DNA of 64,000 bases from Listeria costaricensis (GTDB lineage Bacteria; Bacillota; Bacilli; Lactobacillales; Listeriaceae), in assembly GCF_900183385.1 (NCBI RefSeq), contig NZ_FXUT01000004.1:1-64000 (forward strand). The letters are read 5' to 3'. Position numbers and translations under genes: made by a program. Shown piece after piece: positions 46,052 through 56,081 of this stretch. The number at the start of each line of letters is the position of its first letter. Position 1 is the first letter of the stretch. The notes beneath the pieces were generated by a model. That model saw only the letters and a program-made list of their open reading frames with translations, made no database searches and was not told the DNA's origin.

Positions 46052-47435
46052 CTTTAAGAAAAAGCTCAGCTACAAGCTATCACTGGCAACGTTTCTAATG
46101 ATGCTGCTTTTCACCCTTCTAATCTACTTGATGCTGATTCTCTTTCTTCCGACGTTTTATTATAATTACCAGGTAAATAAAATAAACACCTCTCTTGATG
46201 ACGTCTATCAGGCAGCTAAAACGAACAATCTTCACACACTGGAAAAATCATTAGATGAATTTAATACAAATACAAACACCACACCCATTCTCATTGATTC
46301 TGATGGAAAAATCATCTATATTCCCTACATTACGATTCAAGCGGACACTAATAACGAAGCGATTATAGGTCCCACTGGCATTAATGAAGATGCAGAAATA
46401 AAAACGATTACCTGTAACAATCAGGATTACTTGCTTTACTATGCTTCCAACATTCAACAGATTAATGATGTTTCGTTTGTGTTAATTCAATTTGCCCCTT
46501 ATTTCTTACTTTTTGCGATAGTGCTCAGTTTGCTCGTCTCCTACTTTTTCTCGAGGAAAACGGTGCGTCCACTACAGGAAATGAATCAGGTTGCCAATCA
46601 AATGGTGCAGCTGGATTTTCACGAAAAACTTGCCGTTCATTCTGAAGATGAGATTGGTGAGCTCTCAAATAACCTGAATAAGATGGCCTATTCACTGGAA
46701 AAGGCGCTGACTGAATTACAAACTGCCAATAATAAATTAAAAGATGAAATCGAAAAGGAGCGGGAAATCGAACAGCTGCGCAAAAATTTTGTTATGGCTG
46801 TTTCCCATGAGCTCAAATCCCCTTTAGCAGCGGTCATGGGGCTTGTGGAGGCTATGCAGTACAACATACCACCTTACGATAACCACACACAATATTTACC
46901 TGAATCTTATCGTGTTTTAGAGCAAATGGCCAAGTTGATCCAGGAGATGATTGAGGTATCCCATATTGACCAGCCAGATTATATCGATCAAAAGGAGACT
47001 GTCAACCTGTCCGAACTAACGCAATCTGTTCTTTTGGAAAAACAAGTCCATCCTGATTACCACCTTAAAAAAATGCAACTCGATATAGAGCCTGATATTC
47101 TGATCAAAGCCAATCCAAAATCAATTGAAAAGGTGCTGCAAAATATTATCGGAAATGCCTTTCAATATTCTGCTAATGACGCTAAGATCGTGATTTCAGT
47201 CGAAAAAACGGCTTCCAGCTGGAAATTTACAGTTTATAATGAAACGGACCCTATTCCTGAAAAAGAAATCGGCAATCTTTTCCAACCCTTTTATCGTCTC
47301 GAAAAGTCAGGAAATAAAGTAACTGGTGGAAATGGGCTTGGACTTTTCATTACCACTCGACTTTTGGAAGTACAGGGCTTTTCATATAGTTTCAAAAATG
47401 AACAAAACGGTGTAGCTTTCACTTTTTGGCAATAA
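46041..47435 (+). CDS. Sensor histidine kinase (partner of the adjacent regulator)
   Basis: This encodes 464 residues from a TTG at 46041 (SD GAGGTG), overlapping the regulator by 11 bp; a GTG at 46026 is an alternative. Two membrane helices (residues about 10-35 and 150-170) enclose an extracytoplasmic sensor of about 110 residues, so it is not an intramembrane-sensing BceS type. A HAMP linker, H-box AVSHELKSPLAAV, N-box NIIGNAFQYSAND and GNGLGLFITTRLLE follow. The signal is unknown. Confidence 0.95.
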   Translation: MLTNFKKKLSYKLSLATFLMMLLFTLLIYLMLILFLPTFYYNYQVNKINTSLDDVYQAAKTNNLHTLEKSLDEFNTNTNTTPILIDSDGKIIYIPYITIQADTNNEAIIGPTGINEDAEIKTITCNNQDYLLYYASNIQQINDVSFVLIQFAPYFLLFAIVLSLLVSYFFSRKTVRPLQEMNQVANQMVQLDFHEKLAVHSEDEIGELSNNLNKMAYSLEKALTELQTANNKLKDEIEKEREIEQLRKNFVMAVSHELKSPLAAVMGLVEAMQYNIPPYDNHTQYLPESYRVLEQMAKLIQEMIEVSHIDQPDYIDQKETVNLSELTQSVLLEKQVHPDYHLKKMQLDIEPDILIKANPKSIEKVLQNIIGNAFQYSANDAKIVISVEKTASSWKFTVYNETDPIPEKEIGNLFQPFYRLEKSGNKVTGGNGLGLFITTRLLEVQGFSYSFKNEQNGVAFTFWQ

Positions 47436-47441
47436 AACAGC

Positions 47442-47483
47442 AAAAAAACAGATGGACTTCATTTTAACTCCATCTGTTTTTTG
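47442..47483 (+). terminator. Terminator-like hairpin between kinase and permease genes
   Basis: AAAAACAGATGGA and TCCATCTGTTTTTT form a strong terminator between two genes that appear functionally linked; it may attenuate transcription into the exporter genes. Confidence 0.75.
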
Positions 47484-47520
47484 TATGCTTAATGCATGCT
47501 TAAAAATTGGAGGTTACAGA

Positions 47521-48915
47521 ATGGATTTTATTAGAAGAGCTTGGATCAGTATCTGGGCTAAGAAAGCAAAGCATTTTCTCTTAATGCTATTGATATTTAT
47601 TATTTTCATGTTCATTTTTATTGGTTTTGCCATTCAAGATGCTACAACAAAAAGTTTGGACAGTGCACGTAAACAGCTAGGAGCCGATGTGAGCCTCGTC
47701 CTTAATCAAAAGAAACTGATGGAAGACGCTCAAAACGGTAAATCAATTGACTCCATATCGCCACTTTCCGAAGAGGATGTTCAAAAAATAGCTACTCTCA
47801 AGCAAGTGAAGGAATATCAAATGATTGTAGATGGCTCTGCAATGAAAGGTGACTTAACGCCGATCAAATCATCCTCTAAAAACAGCAGTGACTCTGGCGC
47901 CATGCTTGAAACAACTGACTCAAGTGAAATGCCGAGTTTTGTCGTGGAAGGCGTTCGTGAATCAAAGCTTGAAACAGATTTTGTGAATAAAGATAGCAAA
48001 TTAATTGAAGGTGAACCGATTACAGCAAACGATACGGAAGCGGCTGCATTGATTGAAAAAGCCTTTGCTGAAAAAAACAAGCTAAAAGTCGGCGACACAT
48101 TTAAATTAAAAAACGAAAAAAATAAAGAAGTTTCATTCAAAGTAAAAGGTATCTATGAAACTAGCAAAACGGTCGATTCTCAACTAGCTGCATTTGAAAT
48201 CATGAATCCGGCTAATAAAATTATCGTCAATTACAAGGCAGCCGAGGCATTTGGCAGTGGCGGCATTACATCAGCTACCTACTCTCTGAAAGATCCCAAT
48301 ATGATCAACAGCTTTATCAGCGATGCACAAAAATTAACGACAGCCGATGACGATGGCTACTACAAATTCGATGCAAAAGATGATGCCTATGAGCAATTGA
48401 TCGGTCCGATTCAACAAGTTGGTTCTTTCAGCAGTGTAATTGTGGCTATCACAATGATCGCAGGTGGCTTGATTCTGGGTTTGATTGTCCTTCTTTCAAT
48501 TCGTGAGCGTAAATTTGAAATGGGTGTCCTCATGTCCCTTGGTGAATCCAAAGCAAAAATCATCTGCCAATTTTTAGTCGAAATGCTAATTGTTGCCGTA
48601 CTGGCATTTACTATTTCTGTATTTGTAGCCGGACCTGCGGGACAAGCCGTTTCTGACTACATGGTTGATAATCAAATCGAGAAATCCAAAGAAGAAAAAC
48701 AAAGCGATCAATCCTCTTCCATGACTTTCTCTCTTGGCGAGGAAACTACTCAGAAAACTTATGAACCAATTGACAAAATAAATGTCGAGCTTTCCACATC
48801 CGTCCTGCAAAAAGTTAGTCTGCTAGGAGGCTTAACGATTCTGCTAGCGACACTGATCCCTAGTCTGTTTATCTTAAGACTCAAACCAAAAATGCTCTTT
48901 GCGCAGAAAGATTAG
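47521..48915 (+). CDS. MacB/FtsX-type ABC transporter permease
   Basis: This encodes 464 residues from the ATG at 47521 (SD GGAGG). One N-terminal helix, an extracellular domain of about 250 residues (MacB core-like) and three C-terminal helices (FSSVIVAITMIAGGLILGLIVLLSI, FEMGVLMSLGESKAKIICQFLVEMLIVAVLAF, SVLQKVSLLGGLTILLATLIPSLFIL) give the four-helix MacB layout. With the ATPase it would work as a mechanotransmission exporter or release factor for envelope-active compounds (inference). Confidence 0.9.
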   Translation: MDFIRRAWISIWAKKAKHFLLMLLIFIIFMFIFIGFAIQDATTKSLDSARKQLGADVSLVLNQKKLMEDAQNGKSIDSISPLSEEDVQKIATLKQVKEYQMIVDGSAMKGDLTPIKSSSKNSSDSGAMLETTDSSEMPSFVVEGVRESKLETDFVNKDSKLIEGEPITANDTEAAALIEKAFAEKNKLKVGDTFKLKNEKNKEVSFKVKGIYETSKTVDSQLAAFEIMNPANKIIVNYKAAEAFGSGGITSATYSLKDPNMINSFISDAQKLTTADDDGYYKFDAKDDAYEQLIGPIQQVGSFSSVIVAITMIAGGLILGLIVLLSIRERKFEMGVLMSLGESKAKIICQFLVEMLIVAVLAFTISVFVAGPAGQAVSDYMVDNQIEKSKEEKQSDQSSSMTFSLGEETTQKTYEPIDKINVELSTSVLQKVSLLGGLTILLATLIPSLFILRLKPKMLFAQKD

Positions 48916-48926
48916 GAGGTTAACAC

Positions 48927-49610
48927 ATGCAGAATTTATTAACATTAGACAAACTTTGCTTCAGCTATCAGGCAAATAACAAGGCACAGAAAATCTTGGA
49001 TCAGGTTCATTATCAATTCAAAGAGCACACCTTTTATACGATTATCGGGCCATCAGGTGCTGGTAAAACAACTTTACTTTCCATCATGGCAGGCCTCGAT
49101 GTTCCAGATTCCGGTCAAGTTCTCTTCAACCAACAAGACGTGAGCAAATCAATCGGTCTCTCCAAATATCGGCAAAAATATTGTTCCATCGTCTTTCAGG
49201 CCTACAATTTGATCCCATACATGACGGCGCTACAAAACGTCATAACGGCTATGGGCATTCAGCATACAAAAGATCCCAATTTTCCTTCCAAAAAAGAAAA
49301 AGCCATTCAGCTGCTGAATGAAATGGGCCTTGATGAACATCAAATGAAAAGTCCCGTCCTCAAATTGAGTGGCGGACAGCAGCAGCGTGTAACGATTGCT
49401 CGCGCCTTATCCAGCAACGCACCTATTATTTTTGCAGATGAGCCGACTGGTAATCTCGACCATGAGACTTCCCAAACAATCATTCAGCTTTTCCAAAAAC
49501 TGGCTCATGAAAAAGGCAAATGCATCATTATGGTTACACACGATTTGAGTATAGCCAACGTTTCCGACGTGAAGCTGCGACTCAAAGGTAAGAAACTCGT
49601 AGAATATTAA
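48927..49610 (+). CDS. ABC transporter ATPase (MacB-type partner)
   Basis: This encodes 227 residues. Walker [12 protein letters not shown]-loop [12 protein letters not shown], signature [17 protein letters not shown], Walker [13 protein letters not shown] and H-loop MVTHD are all intact. It starts 11 bp after the permease stop and powers that permease. Confidence 0.97.
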   Translation: MQNLLTLDKLCFSYQANNKAQKILDQVHYQFKEHTFYTIIGPSGAGKTTLLSIMAGLDVPDSGQVLFNQQDVSKSIGLSKYRQKYCSIVFQAYNLIPYMTALQNVITAMGIQHTKDPNFPSKKEKAIQLLNEMGLDEHQMKSPVLKLSGGQQQRVTIARALSSNAPIIFADEPTGNLDHETSQTIIQLFQKLAHEKGKCIIMVTHDLSIANVSDVKLRLKGKKLVEY

Positions 49611-49676
49611 CTTGCATAATTGTTGCTTCGTACCTACTCCTCTCCTACTTTACAGCAAGGGCGAGTCGGTTGTGCA

Positions 49677-49722
49677 AAAAAACAAGCCATCTGAGTAATT
49701 GATTCAGGTGGCTTGTTTATTT
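49677..49722. terminator. Bidirectional terminator between exporter and qox operons
   Basis: ACAAGCCA-CTGA and TCAG-TGGCTTGT arms sit between convergent operons. Confidence 0.75.
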
Positions 49723-49724
49723 TC

Positions 49725-50057
49725 TTACATCAAATGATTCATATGTCCGATTTCCATTACCCAGTATGAGCCGATAACCACAACAATCGCAATAAATGCG
49801 GCAAAAAGAATATTTCCGACCTGAATGCGGCCGTCTCTGCCTTCTGTCATGTGCATGAACATTAATAGTTGTAACGCCGCTTGGATAAAGGCGAATATAA
49901 AAATAATCACTACCTTGACATTATAATCAAGCGTCGAATAGAGTGCGACCCAAACCGCGAGTAATGTCAAAATGATCGAGAGTGCAAAGCCAACAATATG
50001 TTTCCATGGTATGCCGGATTCTGCATGCGCATTTGCAGTATTTTTATTTTCAGCCAT
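49725..50057 (-). CDS. qoxD: Quinol oxidase subunit IV
   Basis: This encodes 110 residues with three membrane helices and the COX4-type pattern ([54 protein letters not shown]). It is the last gene of qoxABCD (aa3-600 quinol oxidase). It stabilises the complex in the membrane. Confidence 0.95.
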   Translation of the reverse strand: MAENKNTANAHAESGIPWKHIVGFALSIILTLLAVWVALYSTLDYNVKVVIIFIFAFIQAALQLLMFMHMTEGRDGRIQVGNILFAAFIAIVVVIGSYWVMEIGHMNHLM

Positions 50058-50058
50058 C

Positions 50059-50667
50059 TTAATTCACCATCCCTAACAGGTAGACACCCGTGAAGATGAA
50101 AATCCAGACAACATCAAGGAAATGCCAGTAGAGACTGGAAATAAAGACCTTTGATGCTGCACGTGGCGTCAAACCGCGCATTTTGATTTGAATCAGAATA
50201 AATGTGATCCAGAAGAGTCCGATCGTTACGTGGGCTCCGTGCGTTCCCAGCAAAATAAAGAATGCCGACCAGTAGGAACCAACTCGCATTGTTACGCCTT
50301 CCATGATGTAATGGGCGAATTCATAGATTTCAAAACCGACAAATCCAGCGCCTAAAAGAAGCGTAATGATCGAATAGGTAACAAGTCGCTTAACATTACC
50401 TTTTCGCATTTCACCAATTGCCAGACCGCATGTGAAGCTACTTGTCAAAAGAAGAAAGGTCATAATCAAAACTAGCGGCAACTCAAACATTTCAGACGGC
50501 GGATGGCCTGCATTTGATCCCGCCTTACTCATCACAAAATAAGTCGCAAAAAGTGTTGCAAATAAAGCAATTTCAGCCCCAAGGAAGATCCAAAATCCTA
50601 AGATATTCAGTCTGCCCTGTTCAGATTGATATTCTAGCGGAAGGTCCGAATTTTTTACAGATTCCAT
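50059..50667 (-). CDS. qoxC: Quinol oxidase subunit III
   Basis: This encodes 202 residues with five helices typical of COX3 ([56 protein letters not shown]). Its start overlaps the qoxB stop by 13 bp. Confidence 0.96.
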   Translation of the reverse strand: MESVKNSDLPLEYQSEQGRLNILGFWIFLGAEIALFATLFATYFVMSKAGSNAGHPPSEMFELPLVLIMTFLLLTSSFTCGLAIGEMRKGNVKRLVTYSIITLLLGAGFVGFEIYEFAHYIMEGVTMRVGSYWSAFFILLGTHGAHVTIGLFWITFILIQIKMRGLTPRAASKVFISSLYWHFLDVVWIFIFTGVYLLGMVN

Positions 50668-52634
50668 GGGTTACCCTCCTTTACGCCCGTTTCGAGTTCG
50701 CGAGCATTATGTTCTTCTGTGGCAACAATTTCAGCCACTTCGACATGATAGCCGTCGTCTTTTTGGAAGGAACGATACACCATGCAGCCGAGCATACCCA
50801 GACCGCCAATGAGACCGAGCCAGTACCAGTAGAAGACAAGGCCAAACCCGCCGATAAATAGGAACATGGCCATTATAAAGCCCAACATTGTGTTACTTGG
50901 CATATGAATCGGCTGATAATTTTTATTATCTAAATAGGATTTTCCTTCTTGTTTTAATTTCCAGAAATCATCCAGATCGTTCCACTCAGGAAGTACCGCA
51001 AAGTTATATTTAGGCGGCACTGCCGAACTTGTTGCCCATTCCAGCGTCCGTGCATTCCACGGGTCACCTGTCACCTCACGTTTCGAGTGTTTAAAACTAT
51101 AGACGATATTCCAGCAGAGAATAAGGAAGGCAATCCCCATTAAGAAGGCACCGATTGTCGAAATGAAATTCAGTGTTGTCCAGCCATCGCCTTGCACATA
51201 TGTGTAAAGACGACGCGGCATGCCATCCAGCCCTAAGAAATATTGCGGGAAGAAACATACGTTGAAGCCAACCACAAAAATCCAGAAGAACCATTTGCCA
51301 ATTTTTTCATTCAAGCGATAGCCGACCATTTTCGGATACCAGTAAATCAGACCGGCAAAGCAGGAGAACACGGTCCCAGCAATCAGCACATAGTGGAAGT
51401 GGGAAACAAGGAAGTACGTATTATGATACTGATAATCAGCCGCCGCCATTGCAAGCATCACCCCAGTTACCCCGCCAATAACAAAGTTGGGAATGAAGGC
51501 AAGCGCCCACAACATTGGCGTTGTGAAGGTTATGCGCCCTTTATACATGGTGAACAGCCAGTTAAATATTTTAATCCCGGTCGGTATGGCAATCATCATT
51601 GTCGTGATCGAGAAGAACGAGTTTACAAGTGCTCCGGAACCCATCGTGAAGAAGTGATGGACCCACACGAGGAAACTCAATATAGAAATTACGACAACTG
51701 CCGCAACCATTGCCGGATAACCAAACAATTTTTTGCGTGAGAAGGTCGAGATAACTTCAGAGAATATCCCGAATGCCGGCAGAATTACAATGTAAACCTC
51801 CGGATGGCCCCAGACCCAGAACAGGTTGGCCCACATCATCGGCAGACCGCCATTGGCCAGTGTGAAAAAGGCCGTTCCGAACAGTCGGTCAAATGACATC
51901 AACGCAAGTGCCACCGTCAAAACTGGAAAAGCGAAAATAATGATCAGACTGGTGATCAAGACGGTCCACGTAAACATCGGCATTTTCATCAGCGACATGC
52001 CTTTTGTCCGCATTCTCATAATCGTCACAAAGAAGTTGATCCCTGTCATTAGCGTCCCAATACCTGCAATCTGTACCCCTAGCAAGTAAAAATTAATGCC
52101 ATATCCGGCACTGAATTCTTCTGCAAGCGGTGCATAGTTGGTCCAGCCGGCATCAGGTGAACCACCGATAACAAATGAGATATTGAATAGCATGGCACCC
52201 ATGAAAAATGTCCAAAAACTCAAGTTGTTGAGGAAAGGGAACGCCACATCGCGCGCCCCAATTTGAAGCGGCACGGCAATATTCATCAATCCAATAATAA
52301 ACGGCATCGCCATGAATAGAATCATGATTGTCCCGTGTGTCGAAAAGACTTCATTATAGTGCTGCGAATCTAAAAATTCCATCCCTGGAAGCGCCAGTTG
52401 TGTCCGCATCATCAGTGCATCCACACCACCGCGGAACAGCATCAGTACGGCTGCCAAAAGATACATGATTCCAATTTTCTTGTGATCAACGGAAGAAATC
52501 CATTCTTTAAACAGCCACTTCCATTTTTTCTTCCAAGTTAAAAGCACGACGATCCCGATACTTACAAGCGCAATAGACACTTGAGCACCTAAAATCAGAG
52601 GATCACCAGTGATGATAAATTCATTCCATTTCAT
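50655..52634 (-). CDS. qoxB: Quinol oxidase subunit I
   Basis: This encodes 659 residues. Heme-copper oxidase core: [13 protein letters not shown] (low-spin heme His), [17 protein letters not shown] (CuB His-Tyr pair), [10 protein letters not shown] (CuB His-His) and [12 protein letters not shown] (heme a3 and a ligands). It pumps protons and reduces oxygen with menaquinol. It belongs to the qoxABCD operon. Confidence 0.98.
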   Translation of the reverse strand: MKWNEFIITGDPLILGAQVSIALVSIGIVVLLTWKKKWKWLFKEWISSVDHKKIGIMYLLAAVLMLFRGGVDALMMRTQLALPGMEFLDSQHYNEVFSTHGTIMILFMAMPFIIGLMNIAVPLQIGARDVAFPFLNNLSFWTFFMGAMLFNISFVIGGSPDAGWTNYAPLAEEFSAGYGINFYLLGVQIAGIGTLMTGINFFVTIMRMRTKGMSLMKMPMFTWTVLITSLIIIFAFPVLTVALALMSFDRLFGTAFFTLANGGLPMMWANLFWVWGHPEVYIVILPAFGIFSEVISTFSRKKLFGYPAMVAAVVVISILSFLVWVHHFFTMGSGALVNSFFSITTMMIAIPTGIKIFNWLFTMYKGRITFTTPMLWALAFIPNFVIGGVTGVMLAMAAADYQYHNTYFLVSHFHYVLIAGTVFSCFAGLIYWYPKMVGYRLNEKIGKWFFWIFVVGFNVCFFPQYFLGLDGMPRRLYTYVQGDGWTTLNFISTIGAFLMGIAFLILCWNIVYSFKHSKREVTGDPWNARTLEWATSSAVPPKYNFAVLPEWNDLDDFWKLKQEGKSYLDNKNYQPIHMPSNTMLGFIMAMFLFIGGFGLVFYWYWLGLIGGLGMLGCMVYRSFQKDDGYHVEVAEIVATEEHNARELETGVKEGNPWNL

Positions 52635-52651
52635 GTCTAAATCCCCCTTTT

Positions 52652-53758
52652 TTATTCGCCCGCGTCATCCGATTCTTTTTTGTTGAACTCGTTTGTTTGG
52701 ATGTCGTCCTCCATTTTTTTCATCTCTTTATCATAGTGTTTATCTTGATGGTAGCCCTCACCGTTTTTAATGATCATCGGCTCCATATCATGCCGTTCAA
52801 ATTGCGGATTCGTGACAGTTACCGGCCGCGGTGGAAGCAGTGGTTCATCCGAAATCTCAACTTTTGCGTCGGGATCATGCGGATTGGTCAACTCATAGCC
52901 GTAACGTTTGTATGCATAGAAAACATACTCTGGGTCAGCGGCCGGGTCGACAAATGCCAGATGGGTGCCCGAATACGTCTTTTCTTTTGAACCACCAGGA
53001 ATCAACAGTCGATCATAAATATCCTGTGTTAATTCTGGTGACTCCGTGCTCGCTTTTTCTGCCCATGATTTGAAATCTTTTTCTGACTGGGCAATGACAT
53101 TGAAGCGCTGTTCATGAAACCCTTCACCGTTAAAATTGGCGTTGCGTCCTTTAAACGTCCCCTCTTCATCTGCCTGCAAATACAGATTCATGGTCATTCC
53201 AGACATTGCATACTTTTGTCCACCGAGTTGCGGCACCCAGAAGCTTGTCATCGTATCAGCTGACGTCAGCTTAAATAAAACTGGTCGATCAGTTGGAATA
53301 TGTACATAGTTGACGGTTTCAATTCCCTCATCAGGGTAACTGAAAATCCATTTCCAGTCTGCACTTGTTGCATAAATAACGACCGGATCTTTATGAGAAG
53401 TCACTTTTGGCGCTTCTTCTCCCGCATAGATGGTTTTTACAGTCGGAATAGCCAGCGCAATGACAATCGCCACTGGAATCAACGTCCATAAAATCTCCAG
53501 TTTTACCATACCGTGCATATCCGGCTCGTAATTTGATGTGTCTTGCCGTTCCCGATATTTCACGAGCATAATCGTAAACAAGACGAAAATTGTCAGCACG
53601 ATAATCATCATGAAAATAATCGAGTAGATGATCAAATTACTTTGATCCTTTGCTACAGGTCCCTTTGGATTTAGAACTGTCAAATCACCACAGCCGCTGA
53701 GAATACCCATAAAAACAACCAGCGCCGTCAGTAGCAATGATTTTAGTAGCTTTGACAC
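52652..53758 (-). CDS. qoxA: Quinol oxidase subunit II
   Basis: This encodes 368 residues with lipobox ILSGC (Cys 22), two membrane helices and a cupredoxin domain ([57 protein letters not shown]). The CuA ligands are absent, as expected for a quinol oxidase. A long charged tail (residues about 290-368) is present. It heads the operon, with a 5' leader of about 170 nt. Confidence 0.97.
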   Translation of the reverse strand: MSKLLKSLLLTALVVFMGILSGCGDLTVLNPKGPVAKDQSNLIIYSIIFMMIIVLTIFVLFTIMLVKYRERQDTSNYEPDMHGMVKLEILWTLIPVAIVIALAIPTVKTIYAGEEAPKVTSHKDPVVIYATSADWKWIFSYPDEGIETVNYVHIPTDRPVLFKLTSADTMTSFWVPQLGGQKYAMSGMTMNLYLQADEEGTFKGRNANFNGEGFHEQRFNVIAQSEKDFKSWAEKASTESPELTQDIYDRLLIPGGSKEKTYSGTHLAFVDPAADPEYVFYAYKRYGYELTNPHDPDAKVEISDEPLLPPRPVTVTNPQFERHDMEPMIIKNGEGYHQDKHYDKEMKKMEDDIQTNEFNKKESDDAGE

Positions 53759-53828
53759 CCGAATCCCCTCTTTTCTTTTTAATTGTGTGGTTTCAATGTG
53801 TATTTTTGCGCAAAAATACCATTGAGAT

Positions 53829-53965
53829 GTCCTGTCAGGAAATATTCTGCTTTCTTGACAGGATTTCTCCTTTTTTCACAAACTTAGTGTGTGAAATTTC
53901 TTTCAAAAAAATGGCACTATATCCATATTCGGACTAATTATAGCTGATATTTCTTTTTTGTTCAA
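53829..53965 (-). promoter_or_regulatory. qox promoter and structured 5' leader
   Basis: On the minus strand the -35 is TTGAAC (53960-53965) and the -10 is TATAAT (53937-53942), spaced 17 bp. The leader holds an inverted repeat TTTCACA-N9-TGTGAAA (53874-53896) and a TCCTGTCA/TGACAGGA hairpin (53830-53864). Confidence 0.6.
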
Positions 53966-53999
53966 AAAGTTGATATATGATATTTTTCACAAACTCATA

Positions 54000-54046
54000 A
54001 AAAAACTGGCACCATACAGATAAAACACCCGCATAGTGCCAGTCTA
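54000..54046 (-). terminator. Terminator of the mevalonate kinase operon
   Basis: ACTGGCAC and GTGCCAGT arms with an A/T-rich flank lie just past the pmk stop. Confidence 0.7.
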
Positions 54047-54049
54047 ATC

Positions 54050-55117
54050 TTATTTTTCAATTTTTGTGCTACCAGTATGGAATGGCAGGGACTTTATTCC
54101 TAATTTTTCCCATTCCGTCTCTAATAAAAGTTTTTCCGATTCCTCTGCTAAAAAAGCAATGCCGCAATCGCCGCCTCCTGAACCAGAAAGTTTTCCTGCT
54201 CCGCCATGTTGTTCAGCCGCTTCAGCAAGTTTCCCAAGCAGTTCTGTTTCAATCGGCACGTGTGCTTGTTCTCCTAAAGCCTTAAGTGCCAATCGGTTTT
54301 GCTTAATACTGGAAAATAATAGCGGCAAATTCTTCTCTTTTAATGCCTGTAGCATCTGCTCGACATAGGTGCCCGTTTTCTCTAGGAAAAGCCGATAATC
54401 ATCCGGCTGCTCCTGTTTAAAAACCTGAATTTCTGAGACCAGTTTGCCAGTGCTCACCGGATTTCCCGTCCAGCCCACTGCAAATGGAAGTGTGGGCGTT
54501 TCGAGCTGCTCAATTTTCAGATTAGGCCACGGATTGGTCAAAAACCATGCCAAAGATTTATATGGCAAATGTCGAGTCACCCAATCCTGATCAAATGTCG
54601 TATAGGCGATCCAGCCGCCGTACATGCATGAAGCAATGTCCCCGCAAGAACCGTTACCTTGCACGACCAGATGGGACAGGGCCGCCATTTTAAACTGCGT
54701 TTCAAGTGGCGTATCCGGCGCAAATCGAGCCATCATCGCCTTAATAACAGCCGTCGTCGCAGCTGCACTGGAACCTAGTCCATATTTAAAGCCCGATTCA
54801 TCAATCAGCTCTGTTTCAATCGTCATCTTGATAGGCGAAAGTGAAATTTTTCTAGCTTTTAAATAAGCCGTTGCCGTGTTAATGGCTTCTGCCGTGAAAG
54901 TCCAATGCTCACCTTCAGCCTGCAACTCCTCGCCAAGTGGCCACGTGACGGTATCTTCATAATGAGGAATCGTCAACTGATTTTTCCATGAATCTTCGAG
55001 CGTCAACGTGATATAGCGGTCGACAGCTGCCAGAATCGCTGTATGTCCGGATTCTACTACCGCATATTCACCTGCAATATATAATTTTCCAGGAATTTTT
55101 ATTTTTAATTTACTCAT
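54050..55117 (-). CDS. mvaK2: Phosphomevalonate kinase
   Basis: This encodes 355 residues, GHMP kinase family. KIPGKLYIAGEYAVVESGH begins the family pattern; the phosphate loop is KYGLGSSAAATTAVIKAM; GAGKLSGSGGGDCGIAFL is the C-terminal GHMP motif. It converts mevalonate-5-phosphate to the diphosphate. Last gene of the mvk-mvaD-mvaK2 operon, its start overlapping the mvaD stop by 8 bp. Confidence 0.96.
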   Translation of the reverse strand: MSKLKIKIPGKLYIAGEYAVVESGHTAILAAVDRYITLTLEDSWKNQLTIPHYEDTVTWPLGEELQAEGEHWTFTAEAINTATAYLKARKISLSPIKMTIETELIDESGFKYGLGSSAAATTAVIKAMMARFAPDTPLETQFKMAALSHLVVQGNGSCGDIASCMYGGWIAYTTFDQDWVTRHLPYKSLAWFLTNPWPNLKIEQLETPTLPFAVGWTGNPVSTGKLVSEIQVFKQEQPDDYRLFLEKTGTYVEQMLQALKEKNLPLLFSSIKQNRLALKALGEQAHVPIETELLGKLAEAAEQHGGAGKLSGSGGGDCGIAFLAEESEKLLLETEWEKLGIKSLPFHTGSTKIEK

Positions 55118-56081
55118 CTTCGTTCACCACTTTCACACCTTCACCAGCGTGACAAATATAAACCTGCGAAATAATTTCTTTCAAACGCGTCTGGATTTGC
55201 TGTTCATCCTTTCGCAGACAAATAACTTTTACATTTGGACCAGCATCCATTGTAAAGTAGGCTGGAATTCCATTATGACGCATTTCACGCACAATATCCA
55301 TAATTTCAAGCGAAAGTGGTTGAAAATAAGTGAACGGCGGCTCTGCACCAAGCGTAGTAGCGTGCATTCTCATGGCATTTCTTTCAGCAATCTCGCCAAC
55401 TTTGACAAAATCGCCCGCACTTAACGCCCGTTTCATATCCTCTAAATCAACAGCCGATCTTTCAATCCAGGCTGTGAAAAAAGGAGAGGTTTCCACGGTT
55501 GACTTCATGCCAACGCGACTTGATACTTTTTTCTTTTTATCCGAAACAACAGCTACAACCATTGCGATTTCTTTTGTCAAATTACTGTGAAGCGGATGAG
55601 CAAAACTATCCGAACCGTCTGCCAGAGCGCCTTTTTCCCAAATGGCAAAATCACCATAAATCGAGCGGCTGGCCGAACCCGAACCTTGTCTGGCAAGTTT
55701 GGACAATTCTTCGTTAGAAAGGTCGTAACCCAGTGCTGCAGTAGCCGCAGCAGATAGGGCCGCAAAAGCAGATGCTGAGGACGCTAATCCTGCCGCAGTG
55801 GGTACATGATTTTCCGAAACGATACTTGCATACTGCTGCGTTGCAAATTGTTTACGAATAATCTCCATAAAACGAGTCACTTTTGCATCTTGCAATTCTT
55901 CTCCATCTAAAACAAAACGATCCGCGTCCAAATCTGTTCGCCATTCGACAGTCGTTTTTGTATAAAATTGATCCAGCGTAAGAGACAAGCTGCTATTTGC
56001 CGGCAAAATCAATTTCTCATCCCGCTTGCCCCAATATTTAATCAATGCAATGTTAGTATGTGCCACTGCTGTCTTCTTCAC
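55110..56081 (-). CDS. mvaD: Mevalonate diphosphate decarboxylase
   Basis: This encodes 323 residues. AVAHTNIALIKYWGKRDEKLILPANSSLSLTL and the P-loop TAAGLASSASAFAALSAAA are diagnostic. It makes isopentenyl diphosphate from mevalonate diphosphate with ATP hydrolysis and decarboxylation. The gene overlaps mvk by 4 bp and mvaK2 by 8 bp. Confidence 0.97.
   Translation of the reverse strand: MKKTAVAHTNIALIKYWGKRDEKLILPANSSLSLTLDQFYTKTTVEWRTDLDADRFVLDGEELQDAKVTRFMEIIRKQFATQQYASIVSENHVPTAAGLASSASAFAALSAAATAALGYDLSNEELSKLARQGSGSASRSIYGDFAIWEKGALADGSDSFAHPLHSNLTKEIAMVVAVVSDKKKKVSSRVGMKSTVETSPFFTAWIERSAVDLEDMKRALSAGDFVKVGEIAERNAMRMHATTLGAEPPFTYFQPLSLEIMDIVREMRHNGIPAYFTMDAGPNVKVICLRKDEQQIQTRLKEIISQVYICHAGEGVKVVNEDE

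Noticed and set aside
54943-54952. Second parS-like CACGTG core
   Set aside because: The flanks do not match the consensus (GGCCACGTGACG), and it lies in mvaK2.
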